Shown: positions 36,201 through 45,822, counted from the first letter of the stretch. The stretch is DNA of 64,000 bases from Verrucomicrobiaceae bacterium (GCA_027484055.1 JAIXQH010000066.1:1-64000); one strand, 5' to 3'. Translations and numbers: made by a program. Notes: generated from the sequence alone by a model not told the origin.

Positions 36201-36787
36201 CACCAGGCGTATCCGCCGTTTCTTCCATTGGCGGTGATGGCGACCCGGGGAAGGTGGATCTGAAGCTTCGCATCCGCAGAATCCACCGTATTTTCGCCGA
36301 CCAGTGCCACGGAAGTCGCGGTCTTTGCGGCACCGGGCGGGTTTGTACTGTTTTTCAGCGTTGCAGGATCTCCTGAAACGAGCCAGCGAAGAAACCTGCC
36401 TTCCTTGGTGGCTTGGTAATTTCCCGGAGAAATCGGGCGGCCTGCGTAGGTTCCCGTCATTTCATGATCGGTGCCTTCCCAGCTTTTCCAAACGCCGAGG
36501 ATGGGCGGATTCTTCGTATTGTTTTGTTCGTCGAGAATATCAGCGCGGGCGGTGACCCGGGTGTCCGGCCCGGCTTGCACCTGCAACTCGCCGATGGCCA
36601 GCATCATCGCCATACGAGCATTGCTTCTGGCGATGGCGAGGTCGGATGTTTGGGAAGATTCACGGATGCTGATGCTGGAAAGTGACAACAATCCCACGGC
36701 GATGACCGTGAGCAGAATCATGAGGGACAAGGTGATGATTAGCGCGAAGCCCCGGGGTTGGATGCTTTTTTGAAATTGATGGTTCAT
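33284..36787 (-). CDS. Verru_Chthon cassette protein A
   Basis: Very large pilin-like protein of about 1167 residues, a family confined to Verrucomicrobiota. Starting at MNHQFQKSIQPRGFALIITL (36787) puts a type IV prepilin-like leader, RGFALIITLSLMILLTVIAV, near the N-terminus; the frame is open to 36841. After the helix comes LAIARSNARMAMMLAIGELQ, characteristic of the family, and a long beta-rich, Ser/Thr/Gly-rich body. It is thought to be assembled by a pilus or type II-like machine. Cassette partners B, C and D, usually adjacent, are not seen here; only a 235-residue secreted protein follows. Confidence 0.85.
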   Translation of the reverse strand: MNHQFQKSIQPRGFALIITLSLMILLTVIAVGLLSLSSISIRESSQTSDLAIARSNARMAMMLAIGELQVQAGPDTRVTARADILDEQNNTKNPPILGVWKSWEGTDHEMTGTYAGRPISPGNYQATKEGRFLRWLVSGDPATLKNSTNPPGAAKTATSVALVGENTVDSADAKLQIHLPRVAITANGRNGGYAWWVGGENQKAHLPKPPVNAPSNEAQWASTLKSDPTPDPKPFDLEKVLTDPAIAQNAINLKQSDLINSTTTASKRASFKYFHDLSAVSVGLLTNTATGGWRKDLSLFTENYSSLASSGLPLFRLTPDSDTSCSIPKGVSSNYRAAKSILYPWSDYRGTTGDPPIYQHGAVASWENLKDYALLYQNPSPLNLSARSVRINSPDRGAFLHKVRLLPVIARVQWIFSHSAGPAAAPPAGSPPNPPGSLTPRLLVTPLITLWNPYNVKLTTTAGYSFNLRRPLPCALKYTVNGVAYTKFRSLTAGSINYTSKPLSDAAILSYTINTAVTLDPGQTRVYGPAATAVAAGNASLIVTPGFRRTGGHFFTVLDDNDMPVVVSGSSSIKAAAKFDNIYSDVAKGVGIYLDMNSLADSNQAHLVYRMVYEPSVATQTYPELSDLAEATSLNSAQTTPQPFLSTMFGARLASNTHIPAKGFLQTSPLVNYTAMGGKDLAERTIARHYGGTNHPVNSPFDYSFVAHTGLDSYFPSLSGESGYIISGFTSGNGLSRCIAAEVPTRPLASLAELQHWDLRYENPIPPYSFNIIGNSDATPLIPSNAVLNSADSGITTNLQHDDSYCANHLLFDDWFFSSIAAGNPTGFGMASSTSLQEPFTDFLTNTTPLINRAYKPLPQDMAFAKGSTTNANSLFNEHVNHGNAWKNIASRFEVEGMFNVNSTSVTAWRALLGHARNHKVPYTNGSGGIALGGEGDYAISRSTIAPDSKAGSPGSSGSFSGATECSGYRELDSGLLDAFAGKIVDQIRKRGPFLSLSEFVNRQLANGDTALAGTIQAALNEMAASSSTNFYSRLIAALDAPPAKKYATGTPPGAGAAEYKFPNAAVGICVYGIPGWTRQADVLRPLAPILSARDDTFVIRAYGDSRDVSDKIVARAVCEVVVRRSRNYCDSTEAPDLATPSVLPMNKSFGRRFETVSFRWLNPTEI

Positions 36788-37558
36788 GTGGGCGGAAGGG
36801 TTTCGATCCGGGTTTAGAGATTTTCGCCAAAAAGTGATCAACGTAATCGACCCACCGCCGCAGCAGTGGATTCTACGGCTTCATCCGACGCAAGCTGGAA
36901 GATTCCAGAGAATCCCACTGAAGCGCTTGGAACTTAGACTTTGCGGATTGGCCGGTGCGCTGACTGAAAGTTGAACGCGGAGGGTCTTCACTGATCAGGG
37001 TTAAGTGACCTTGAAACTTACAAAGAGTTTACCGACGGGACCGGCGGCGGATTTGAAGATCGTGACGGTGACGGCCTGCAATCCGCCTGCGGTCGTACCG
37101 AGGGTGACTTACGGGGCGTTGGGCGGACGGAGTGATGAGGCGCTACCACAACGTCTATCAGGTGTTTATATTCCAAGGCGTTTGCAAATGCGAGAGACCA
37201 CTTCGCAGCGAAGCGGAAAGGTGGTGCGAGGAAATTGCGCAGTGGCACATTTTCCCATAAAACAAGGCACACTTATTTCGCTAGGGGACTGACCAAGAGA
37301 GAGCCGCAGGCACCCCGCTTGTTTTCACAATCCGCCCTTCGCCGAAAGAAATCTTGGCTAAACGGTCCCGAGAGATACGCTCGCGTGCCGATGAATGTCA
37401 TTACCAAAACTAGAAATGGCGACTGCAGCTCCGCTGTTACACTGCGTTTATCACTTCTTCCTCTCCGCTTTTCACGCTCTCCGGTCAGTGCAGCAGCAAA
37501 GTGCCTTTGCTTCCTTCGTCTTGGAGAAAGCTTAACTCAGTGATAAACTCTCTTCACC
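36788..37558. other. 770-base gap with a degenerate dispersed repeat
   Basis: No convincing gene. Bases about 37341-37490 are similar to 47251-47415: both carry AATCTTGGC-like, GCTCGCG, ATGAAT, CCAAAA and CACTTCTT blocks in the same order with small gaps. Both lie 70-160 bases upstream of exported-protein genes. It could be a repeat family or decayed paralogous 3' gene ends. Confidence 0.4.
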
Positions 37559-38212
37559 ATGACCAAACACATCGCCACTACCATCATCGCCGCCTTGCTC
37601 GGCTTCTCCTCACTTCATGCCGCCGTTCATCCCGACACTACGGGCTGGCCGAGCCTGATCGCGCCAGATTTCTCCAACTGTGTGGAGGCCGGGCACTGGT
37701 CCATTACGGATGGTGTGATGGTGGCCAAGGATCATGAGACCCTGTGGACCAAGGAGTCGTATGGAAACTTTATCTTGGACCTAGAATTCAAGGTCGCCGC
37801 CGAGTCCAACAGCGGTGTGTTCTTGCGCTCTAGGGACATCAAGAACGTGCTCGCGGCGCTGGAGATCCAAGTGCATGAGTCCACAGACGGCGGTAAATAC
37901 GGCATGGTCGGCGCGATCTATGATGCCTGCCCGCCGAGCAAGAGCATGTCGAAGCCCATCGGTGAGTGGAACCATTTCACAATCACCTGCAAGGACAGCC
38001 TTGTGTCCTTGATCTTCAATGGCGAAGAAGTCCTTCATGCCGACCTCAACAACTGGCCCGAGGTGAAGAAGAACCCCGATGGCACGCCGAACAAGTTTCC
38101 CGTGGCGCTGAAGGACTTCGCACGCAAAGGCCCACTCGGCTTCCAAGGCCTGCATGGCAAGGCTCAAGCCCCGGTATGGTATCGCAACGTGAAGATCAAG
38201 TCGCTGGACTGA
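37559..38212 (+). CDS. DUF1080 (3-keto-disaccharide hydrolase-type) exported protein
   Basis: 217 residues, with a signal peptide ending near SLHA and a single concanavalin-like jelly-roll of the DUF1080 family, members of which hydrolyse 3-keto-glycosides. Family blocks: WSITDGVMVAKDHETLWTKE, then NFILDLEFKVAAESNSGVFL, LEIQVHESTDGGKYG, the central PIGEWNHFTITCKDSLVSLI, and at the end GPLGFQGLHGKAQAPVWYRN. It appears complete. The substrate is unknown. The Gfo/Idh/MocA gene 6.5 kb upstream could supply keto-sugar chemistry, but they are not in one operon. Confidence 0.88.
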   Translation: MTKHIATTIIAALLGFSSLHAAVHPDTTGWPSLIAPDFSNCVEAGHWSITDGVMVAKDHETLWTKESYGNFILDLEFKVAAESNSGVFLRSRDIKNVLAALEIQVHESTDGGKYGMVGAIYDACPPSKSMSKPIGEWNHFTITCKDSLVSLIFNGEEVLHADLNNWPEVKKNPDGTPNKFPVALKDFARKGPLGFQGLHGKAQAPVWYRNVKIKSLD

Positions 38213-38712
38213 CCATGGCATAGTCAGGCTACGGTCACTTTGATACGGTTTTTCCTCCGTCAGTGATCATGGCCACTGGCTCCGGCCCATCTCGCTGAAT
38301 TGCGCGGGTCTCGGGCTATTCAGCGGTGCCTTCAAAGGGTTTGATCCAGTGCATGGCGCGAACGCCATTCTCTCCACGGACAGTTCCCGAATCCCGGCTG
38401 GGGCGAACTGTGCGTCATTGAGCGCAAGCACCTCTTTTTCCACGCTCTCCGGTCCGGCCATCCGCTAGTCCAGCAACCTTCACTCCCAAAGCCAATTCCT
38501 AGGAATCATTCTATTTCAATTTGCATGTTGGCGTCCGGTTGCGCTAAAAACGATTCGGAAAAAGACAACTGTATGAAATTAAATCGTGGGGAGTTATACC
38601 TTTCGCACCATGCTGAAAAAGGCCGTCCAAATCACGAAGCGGACGATGCAGGGCGAAGATGAGCTTTTCAACGATCTGGATGTCACCAAATATGAAGTGA
38701 TACTGGCCGATT
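38213..38712. other. 500-base gap with eroded sequence
   Basis: No convincing gene. CACGCTCTCCGGTC at about 38438 recurs exactly in 37465-37490, and 38467-38502 resembles 47420-47452 (TTCACYCCYAAAGC...), so this is a third partial copy of the dispersed repeat. A 38-codon frame at 38610-38726 (MLKKAVQITKRTMQGEDELF...) looks gene-like but is too short to assign. Confidence 0.35.
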
Positions 38713-41700
38713 ATGAGGACCTTTGATTTTAGACAGATCTGCGCTGCGCTGCTTTACACCGGCACGGTCTTCGCCCAAGCGCCTTACGGCATGGGGACCC
38801 GCCCTACCTTTCCGGCGTATCTGGGCACGTTGCCAACGACCGCCCCGACGTTTTCCGGCACGTGGACCGCGGTGCCGGTATGGGAGAATCTGACTTTTCT
38901 GAATCCGATGGGGATCGCCCAAATTCCTGGCAGCACGCGCATGATGGTGTGGGAGCGAGAAGGGCGGATTTACACGTTCGAAAAGGCCGCCGGCACCAGC
39001 ACCAAAACCAAAGTACTGGATTTGTCCCCGAATTGCCAAGGCTGGGATGACTGCGGGCTACTGGCGGTGGCGTTTCACCCGTCCTTTACCACCAATGGTT
39101 ACATTTACGTTTACTATAACTGGGTGCCCACCGGCACCGTGGCGGGCAGTCCCACCGCCCGGCCCGATACCAACACACCCAACCGTAATCGCCTGAGCCG
39201 CTTCACCTGGAATTTCGGGTCACAGGTGCTGAATCCGGCGTCGGAAACGGTTCTGATTGATCAGATTGGCGAGACGGTTTGGCACGAGGGCGGCGGGATG
39301 TTTTTCCACCCGGATACCGGATTTCTGCACCTCACGATCGGGGATGACGCCCGCAGTCAGAACGATCAGCGGATCAATACCAGCCTGCACAGCAGCATGA
39401 TACGCATCGATGTGGATCAGCGGGGAGGAGCCATCAGCCATGCCCCGCCGCGCAGTCCCTTGCCCGCCGGCAGCACCACGGCCGGTTATTTTATCCCGAA
39501 TGATAACCCTTTTACCGGCCAGGCCGGGGTGCTGGAGGAATTCTGGGCGCTGGGATTGCGCAGTCCGCACCGCGCCACGATTGATCCTGTCAGCAAACGC
39601 ATTTTCATCGGCGACGTCGGGGAGGGAACGAAGGAGGAAATCAGTGTGGCGGAGCCGGGCGATCCCTTCGGCCTGAACTTTCAGTGGAACCGCATTGAAG
39701 GGCTGAATGGCGATTTGACCGCGCCTTACATCGGCGTGAACAAGCGCCCGATCCTCGACTACCCGCGGAGCGATGGCCGCGCCGTGATCGGTGGGTATGT
39801 TTACCGAGGCACGGAGTTCGCTAGCGATCTTTACGGCAAATACATCTTCGCCGATAACATTACTAACACCGTCTGGTATCTGGATGAGAGCACCACCCCG
39901 CCGGCCAAGCGCCCGATCTGTACCGTGCCAAGAGGCACCGGCCCTAACCCCGGCTCGGACTACGTGGGCATCTCCAGTTTCGGGGTAGATGCCCAGCAGG
40001 AACTCTACATTTGCCAACTCTCCAGCCTCGGCGGGAAAATCTATAAGTTTTCCCGCACTGGACCTCCACCGGTCAATCTGCCGGCGACCCTTTCTGCGAC
40101 CGGCACTTTCTCCAGTCTGGCCAACCTAACGCCGCGCTCCGGCCTGATCGGTTATTTGCCAAACTCGCCGCTGTGGTCGGATGGTGCCGTGAAGACTCGC
40201 TACATGGGCATCCCGGATGGTCGGACCATCGGCTTCACCCCGACCGGCGAGTGGTCCTTCCCAGAAGGCTCCGTCTGGGTGAAACACTTCGAGCTGCCCG
40301 TGGACGATAACAATCCGGCCGTGCTGAAACGACTCGAAACCCGCCTCCTCGTCCGTAACACCGAAGGCTATGTTTATGGCGCGTCCTACCGTTGGCGGGC
40401 GGACAACTCGGACGCTGATCTCGTGGAAACCGGCATCACAGCCGACGTCACCATCGCCGCCAGCTACAACCTGCCTGGCACCCTGACCAGTGCAGACATC
40501 GGCTCGCCTGCACCTGGCAACACCGCTTTGCTGGCGGATGGGGTGCAACTGGCCAGCGGGGGCACCGATATTTGGGGGAATGCCGACAGCTTCCGCTTCG
40601 CCTATGAGGCCCGCAGCGGCGACTTTGATGTGCGCACCCGCATCAGCTCTCTAACGCAGACAGATCTTTACACCAAGGCGGGACTGATGGCGCGGGAGTC
40701 CATCGCCCCCGGTTCCCGCCATGTCTTCGCCGTCGTCTTTCCATCCAATGCCGCACGAAATAACAACAACGGCGGCTACGAATTCCAAACCCGCGAAACC
40801 ACCAACGGTAACAGCACCGCGATCTATCCGCCGCAGCCGCAACCCACTGTTTCTTTTCCCAACGGCTGGGTCCGCTTGAAACGTGTCGGCCAGGTCTTCA
40901 CCAGCTATGCCAGCACCGATGGAAACCAGTGGACCCTCTTCGCCACCAAAACCCTGGACCTGCCCACCACTCTATTCTTCGGAACCGCCGTCACTGCCCA
41001 TGCCGCCAGCCCAGTGCTGGCCACCGCCGCCTTCCATTTCCCGCCGCCCACCCGCTCGCAGTCTTGGTATTTTCCGGGGCGGAATGACTGCCTGCAATGC
41101 CACACCACCGCCTCCTCGGGCGTGCTTGGCGTCAATACCCAGCAGAGCCACCGCGACTTCACCTATCCTGACGGCGTGACCGATAACCAACTCCGCACTT
41201 GGAACCACCTCGGCCTTTTCACCACCCCGCTGCAGGAAGCCAGTCTCCCCGCCTTGACCAAACTGGCTTCCCTGCACGACCCCGCCGCCTCCCTCGAAAC
41301 CCGCGCCCGATCCTATCTGGATTCCAACTGCTCGCATTGCCACCGGCCCGGCGGCGTCAATGCTTTTTGGGACGGACGGTTCGAGACCTCCCTCGCTGCC
41401 GCGGGCCTCATCAATGGCACCGCGCAAAACCTCCTCGGCATCACGGGGGCCAAGATCATCGTGCCCTCCGATGTCACCAAATCCGTCCTCCACAAACGGG
41501 TCAGCACCGCCACCGAAGCATGGCAGATGCCCCCGCTTTCCAAAAGCGTGGTCGATACGGAAGCGGTCGCCGTCCTGACGGAATGGATCAATAGCATCTC
41601 CCCCCCGCTTGTGCAGCCTCTACCCGCACCCTGGCTGCACCAAGACATCGGCAATACCGCCCTCGCTGGCGATGCCACTTACAGTTCCGGAAATTTCAAT

Positions 41701-43062
41701 CTCAGCGGCAGCGGCGATGACATCTGGGGCACGGAGGATGCCTTCCACTATGTTTACGTCAGCCTGACAGGAGATGGCGAAATCTCCACCCGCGTTTCCA
41801 CCCTGACCAACACTGACGCGTGGGCGAAAATGGGCGTGATGATCCGGGAAACTCTGAGCGCCAACTCCACCCACGCCGGCACCTACATCACTCCAGGCCA
41901 GGGTGCCGCCTTCCAGCGTCGGCCCGGCACTGGCGCGGAAAGCCTCCACACCGCCGGACCCAACGTCACGGCCCCGCTCTGGCTGCGCGTGAAACGAGAG
42001 GGCAATCTCTTCACCTCGTCCACCTCACCCGATGGTGCCGCTTGGAGCGTCATCGCCACCGATACCATCCCCATGGCCAGTCAGGTGTTCATCGGTCTCG
42101 CCCTCACAGCGCATAACAACACCCTGATTGCTAACGCGACGGCGGACAGCACCAGCGTCACCGGCATCACCGCAGGCACTACCACAGGCGGCACGAGCAT
42201 CACTGCCCATATCAACTTCCAACCCGCTAACGCCAACGGCACCCTGCCCACGGGCTACCTCGTGGACAACGGCCTCGTCTTCGACGTCCGCTCCGGCGGA
42301 CTTTCCTACGGCTGGAATCTGGATAACTCGGCCAACCTGCGGGACCGCGACAACCCCATCTCCGCCGATCAGCGCTACGATACCCTCGCCCACCTCCAAA
42401 AACCCGGTGGCCCCTGGTTCTGGGAAATCGCCCTACCCGCTGGCCGTTACCGCATCCACGCGGTCGCCGGGGACCCCAGCTTTGGCGATGGAATTCACCA
42501 CCTCACCGCCGAAGGCTCCACCGTGCTGGAAGGCCCACAGTCCGGTAATGCGCCCAACGCTTTCCTCGAAGGAGAAATCGAAATCAACGTCAGCGACGGC
42601 CGCCTCACCCTCGCCGCCGGCCCCAACGGCACGAACACCAAACTCGCCTTCGCCGATATTGAGACTGTCCTGACACCGTGGGAAACTTGGCGGCTGGCCT
42701 GCTTTACCCCCGCCCAGCTGGCCGACCCCATCATCAGCAGCGAAACCTCCGATCCCGATCAGGATGGCCTCGCCAATCTGTTGGAACAAGCGATGGGCAC
42801 CCTGCCCCTCACCAGCAGCCTAGCCGCCCTGCCGCCTCTCACCCGCGACGGAGATACCCTCATCATGGAATTCCCGCGCAGCACCGCCGCCACCGATGTC
42901 GAACTGCACATGGAGTGCTCCACCAATCTCAATATCTGGAACCGCACTGGCATTTCTGAAACCGTCATCACCACTCTCAACGGCATCCAAACCGTCCGCG
43001 CCACGCTCGCCCTGCCCCCCGACAGCTCCCGCTGCTTCGCCCGCCTCCGCGTCTCCAAGTAG
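38713..43062 (+). CDS. Exported sugar dehydrogenase-cytochrome c multidomain protein
   Basis: 1449 residues with a signal peptide ending near VFAQ. Order: a glucose/sorbosone dehydrogenase-type propeller (about 45-450; e.g. HEGGGMFFHPDTGFLHLTIG and EFWALGLRSPHRATIDP); a domain with LPNSPLWSDGAVKTRYMGIP; a DUF1349-like segment; a haem-binding region with two CxxCH sites (CLQCH 793-797, CSHCH 873-877); a second DUF1349-like segment; a jelly-roll (GPWFWEIALPAGRYRIHAVA); and a DPDQDGLANLLEQA tail typical of secreted Verrucomicrobial proteins. It probably oxidises a sugar outside the cytoplasm and passes electrons to its own haems. Substrate and PQQ binding are unproven. Confidence 0.8.
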   Translation: MRTFDFRQICAALLYTGTVFAQAPYGMGTRPTFPAYLGTLPTTAPTFSGTWTAVPVWENLTFLNPMGIAQIPGSTRMMVWEREGRIYTFEKAAGTSTKTKVLDLSPNCQGWDDCGLLAVAFHPSFTTNGYIYVYYNWVPTGTVAGSPTARPDTNTPNRNRLSRFTWNFGSQVLNPASETVLIDQIGETVWHEGGGMFFHPDTGFLHLTIGDDARSQNDQRINTSLHSSMIRIDVDQRGGAISHAPPRSPLPAGSTTAGYFIPNDNPFTGQAGVLEEFWALGLRSPHRATIDPVSKRIFIGDVGEGTKEEISVAEPGDPFGLNFQWNRIEGLNGDLTAPYIGVNKRPILDYPRSDGRAVIGGYVYRGTEFASDLYGKYIFADNITNTVWYLDESTTPPAKRPICTVPRGTGPNPGSDYVGISSFGVDAQQELYICQLSSLGGKIYKFSRTGPPPVNLPATLSATGTFSSLANLTPRSGLIGYLPNSPLWSDGAVKTRYMGIPDGRTIGFTPTGEWSFPEGSVWVKHFELPVDDNNPAVLKRLETRLLVRNTEGYVYGASYRWRADNSDADLVETGITADVTIAASYNLPGTLTSADIGSPAPGNTALLADGVQLASGGTDIWGNADSFRFAYEARSGDFDVRTRISSLTQTDLYTKAGLMARESIAPGSRHVFAVVFPSNAARNNNNGGYEFQTRETTNGNSTAIYPPQPQPTVSFPNGWVRLKRVGQVFTSYASTDGNQWTLFATKTLDLPTTLFFGTAVTAHAASPVLATAAFHFPPPTRSQSWYFPGRNDCLQCHTTASSGVLGVNTQQSHRDFTYPDGVTDNQLRTWNHLGLFTTPLQEASLPALTKLASLHDPAASLETRARSYLDSNCSHCHRPGGVNAFWDGRFETSLAAAGLINGTAQNLLGITGAKIIVPSDVTKSVLHKRVSTATEAWQMPPLSKSVVDTEAVAVLTEWINSISPPLVQPLPAPWLHQDIGNTALAGDATYSSGNFNLSGSGDDIWGTEDAFHYVYVSLTGDGEISTRVSTLTNTDAWAKMGVMIRETLSANSTHAGTYITPGQGAAFQRRPGTGAESLHTAGPNVTAPLWLRVKREGNLFTSSTSPDGAAWSVIATDTIPMASQVFIGLALTAHNNTLIANATADSTSVTGITAGTTTGGTSITAHINFQPANANGTLPTGYLVDNGLVFDVRSGGLSYGWNLDNSANLRDRDNPISADQRYDTLAHLQKPGGPWFWEIALPAGRYRIHAVAGDPSFGDGIHHLTAEGSTVLEGPQSGNAPNAFLEGEIEINVSDGRLTLAAGPNGTNTKLAFADIETVLTPWETWRLACFTPAQLADPIISSETSDPDQDGLANLLEQAMGTLPLTSSLAALPPLTRDGDTLIMEFPRSTAATDVELHMECSTNLNIWNRTGISETVITTLNGIQTVRATLALPPDSSRCFARLRVSK

Positions 43063-43292
43063 GGAGGCCCGCATCAGCGGAACGGGGGACTATGAGGATG
43101 GAGTGATGTCTATGAATTCTATCGTAGATAAGTCGGTGCCGTTGTCATTGTGGGCGTCATCCTGAAAGTCTTGGGGTTGTTCGAACCCACCACTTCCGGG
43201 GGGGCGGCGCGAGGCGACGAGACTTGGCGGATCACCCTACTTGGTTGGAGAGATTTCACCAAAAAGTCCCAGCGCCGCTGTAAACCAAATGT
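43063..43292. other. Gap between convergent genes
   Basis: 230 bases without a convincing gene or terminator. Confidence 0.3.
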
Positions 43293-43709
43293 TTAACGCT
43301 TCGTCCCAAACGACGCGCCGACACCCGCCGTCAAAGCCATGGCCAACGCTCCCCAGAACGTCACTCGGGCGATGGATTTCAAAATGGGCGCTCCACCCGC
43401 GCGGGCAGCCGTAGCACCTAACAGCGCTAGAAAGAATAGCGAACTGCCGGAAACCACCCAATCGAGTTTGGACGTGGGCACAGCCAAAACGAGCAACAAG
43501 GGTAGAGCGGCCCCGACCGTGAAGGCGGCTGCCGAAGCAATGGCCGCTTGAACTGGACGGGCGCTTGAGGTGTCGGAAATACCTAATTCGTCGCGGGCAT
43601 GAGCGCCGAGCGCGTCCTTGGCCATCAATTGCACTGCGACCTGTTCGTTGTGCCAGCCACCTACGCGGATATGTCCGTCATTCTCAACATGCCCACGGCC
43701 ACTGCGCCT
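43293..43709 (-). pseudogene. VIT1/CCC1-family transporter, C-terminal fragment
   Basis: Reads QVAVQLMAKDALGAHARDEL then GIS, RPVQAAIASAAAFTVGAALP and three C-terminal membrane helices, the second half of a VIT/CCC1 iron/manganese transporter. The frame is open only to 43709, where a TAA lies, and lacks any N-terminal helices (normally about 110 residues more) or a good start. It is a truncated remnant. The nearest Met is 43634. Confidence 0.75.
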
Positions 43710-44173
43710 TTAGCGTTTCCTCGTCTTTGATAAATGGGTGACGAGTGATGGAGGCCAGGACCTTATTTCCCTCCCTCTTACTGAGTTTCAACATAAATGA
43801 CGGCGCAACCCAAGGGGCTGCGTTTTTTCACTTATCGATAATTATGCAAGCTAGGATGGCGCACTACCTCCCCAATGATAGATTCTTGAGGTTGCCATCT
43901 TTTTTGATCGTTCTCGCTGTGAACCATGTGTTTACCTTGAATGCTGCGAGCCAATCCCTTGCGGCGGGCTGGGCATGCTGACCTATTGCCGTCGCCGCGT
44001 GGCAGCCTAACGTGTGAGAGTCTCTCACCCTTCGCCACTTCCAATCACCACCGCCCGCCGAGAAGTGCTTTGAAAATGGACGCAGCATAGTGGCAGAAAC
44101 CCCAGAGATTGACCATCTAGTTTTCACATCACGATATCATCTAACCAATGAATCGGCACAATCCGAGTTGCCA
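43710..44173. other. Gap with a perfect 15-base palindrome
   Basis: No gene recognised in 460 bases. GTGAGAG-T-CTCTCAC at 44014-44028 is a perfect inverted repeat that could be an operator or a remnant of a repeat. It does not sit next to a gene start, as the flanking genes converge. Confidence 0.3.
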
Positions 44174-45772
44174 TCAGGGTGAGCTGAGAGAGGGGTCGTG
44201 GGCTTTGAGGCGGCCGAAGGCGCAGGCACTGGAGGGAAGCGGGACGGAGTAATCGTATGTCGACTCGGTAAAACTCGGAGGACTGGACCACGGACCGGCG
44301 GGGTGGGTGGCGACTTGGCCGGTGAGTTCGATATTGAGGCCGGAAACGGAGGCAGTGCTCCAACGGAGTCTCGGGCCGACGGAGGAGAAGACAATGCGGG
44401 GGGCGTTGGGGTTGGTGGCGTCGGCGCGTTCGAGATGGGTGCCGCAGGCCAGTTCGACCAGATTGGGGAGGCCGTCGCCATCTGGATCTGCATCGGGGAG
44501 GCGTTGTTCACCGGCCAGTCGGAAGAAGGCTTTCTCGTCGAGATTTTGAAAGTAGGTGGATTCGGTGGTGGCTGGATGGATGTTGATTTCCGCACGGATG
44601 CAGCGGTTGGAGTAGGTGAGGACTTTCACCCAATAGGTCGTGCCCGCATTTGCCGAAAAGCGCGCACCACTCGGCTCGATCGAGGCGCCGAGCGGAGAGA
44701 GAGACGAGGGCGTTCCGGTGTAGATGTAAACTTGCGTATATCCGTCACTGCCATAAGTGGAAACGCGGTGGAACCCTGAGCTGGGGCAGGTCCACTTCCA
44801 CCAGACGGTGGAGTCACCGGGAACCCCGGAGGAGGGCATGCCCACGTTTTCATGGGGCACGCCAGCTTCGGAGGTTGCCAAGTAGAGCCATGCACCGGCG
44901 CAAACGATCGGTTCTGAGCCGAGGTTGGTGGCTTTGGCGATCATGTCGTTAGGAGGCGCGCCTGCCGGGAAACGCTCCATCCAGAGGTTGATTTCGCCGC
45001 CGAGACCGGCGGTATCGTCGAGGCGGATGCAATACGTGGTGCCTTCGGTGGCGAGCCAGGCGACCGCCTTGAATCCGGCGGTCTCTTGGGTGAGCACACC
45101 GCTGGAGTCGGTGGTGAACACATCCATGAGGGGGTAAAACTGGCAGCGCCGGTTGTCTATCCGGACGGGTCCGGAAAAGGTGGCGGTCCATTTCCACCAG
45201 ACAGTTCGGGTCGGGGGGTAGATCAAGCGAAAATTGCCATCAAGGGATGAGGTGGTGGCTAGGACGTTGTTGCCGGCGATGGCCACGGGGTCGCTTTTGA
45301 ACGTAATTTCATCGGCATCTGCCAATTCATCGGCCCCTCCGACAGGGTAGGTGCGGAGATAAAAAGAATCGGGTCCCGGCGTATCCAAGGCGATGCGATA
45401 GGTGTCGCCTTTGGCGGCGATGAAGGCGACACGATCCAGTCCTTGGGCAACGAGAACAAGATTTTTCAAAGTGTCTCCCGTGTAGATGGCGATGCGGGCA
45501 GATCCAGGGTGGAGCCATTCTCCGAACGCATAGAGGCCGGAAGCGGGGGCGGTCCAGCGGAACCAAATCGAGGCCGCTGCCGGGCTGCCGGCGTGAGGTG
45601 GCTCGCTCGGTTCGGCGGTGGCGGTGCTGCCGTTGAAACTGTTGAGCGGGAGCGGCAGACCGGTGAGTTCGGTGGGGGTCGCGAAGGTATCGTTACTTTG
45701 GGCGGACGCGAGAGGTGTAAGCATCAGAAGGGTCGTGCAAAGCCCGATAAAGAGGTGCAGAGGAAGCATCAT
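44174..45772 (-). CDS. Secreted three-domain beta-sandwich protein with DPDGDG tail
   Basis: 532 residues with a signal peptide ending at LASA. Three similar extracellular beta domains (PPC-like) repeat, each with a W-x-W block: AAASIWFRWTAPASGLYAF, then RTVWWKWTATFSGPVRID, and STVWWKWTCPSSGFHRVST. The C-terminus has DADPDGDGLPNLVELACGTH, the Verrucomicrobial calcium-type tail also seen in the 38713 gene. No catalytic motif is visible. It is probably a surface or carbohydrate-associated protein. Divergent from the 45823 gene. Confidence 0.7.
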   Translation of the reverse strand: MMLPLHLFIGLCTTLLMLTPLASAQSNDTFATPTELTGLPLPLNSFNGSTATAEPSEPPHAGSPAAASIWFRWTAPASGLYAFGEWLHPGSARIAIYTGDTLKNLVLVAQGLDRVAFIAAKGDTYRIALDTPGPDSFYLRTYPVGGADELADADEITFKSDPVAIAGNNVLATTSSLDGNFRLIYPPTRTVWWKWTATFSGPVRIDNRRCQFYPLMDVFTTDSSGVLTQETAGFKAVAWLATEGTTYCIRLDDTAGLGGEINLWMERFPAGAPPNDMIAKATNLGSEPIVCAGAWLYLATSEAGVPHENVGMPSSGVPGDSTVWWKWTCPSSGFHRVSTYGSDGYTQVYIYTGTPSSLSPLGASIEPSGARFSANAGTTYWVKVLTYSNRCIRAEINIHPATTESTYFQNLDEKAFFRLAGEQRLPDADPDGDGLPNLVELACGTHLERADATNPNAPRIVFSSVGPRLRWSTASVSGLNIELTGQVATHPAGPWSSPPSFTESTYDYSVPLPSSACAFGRLKAHDPSLSSP

Positions 45773-45822
45773 TCCGATGTGATTACTATGCCACGGAGAG
45801 GAATGCGACCCTAGAGATTAAA

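Noticed and set aside
38610-38726. 38-codon gene-like frame before the sugar dehydrogenase
   Set aside because: No ribosome site or family, overlaps the next start; too short to call.
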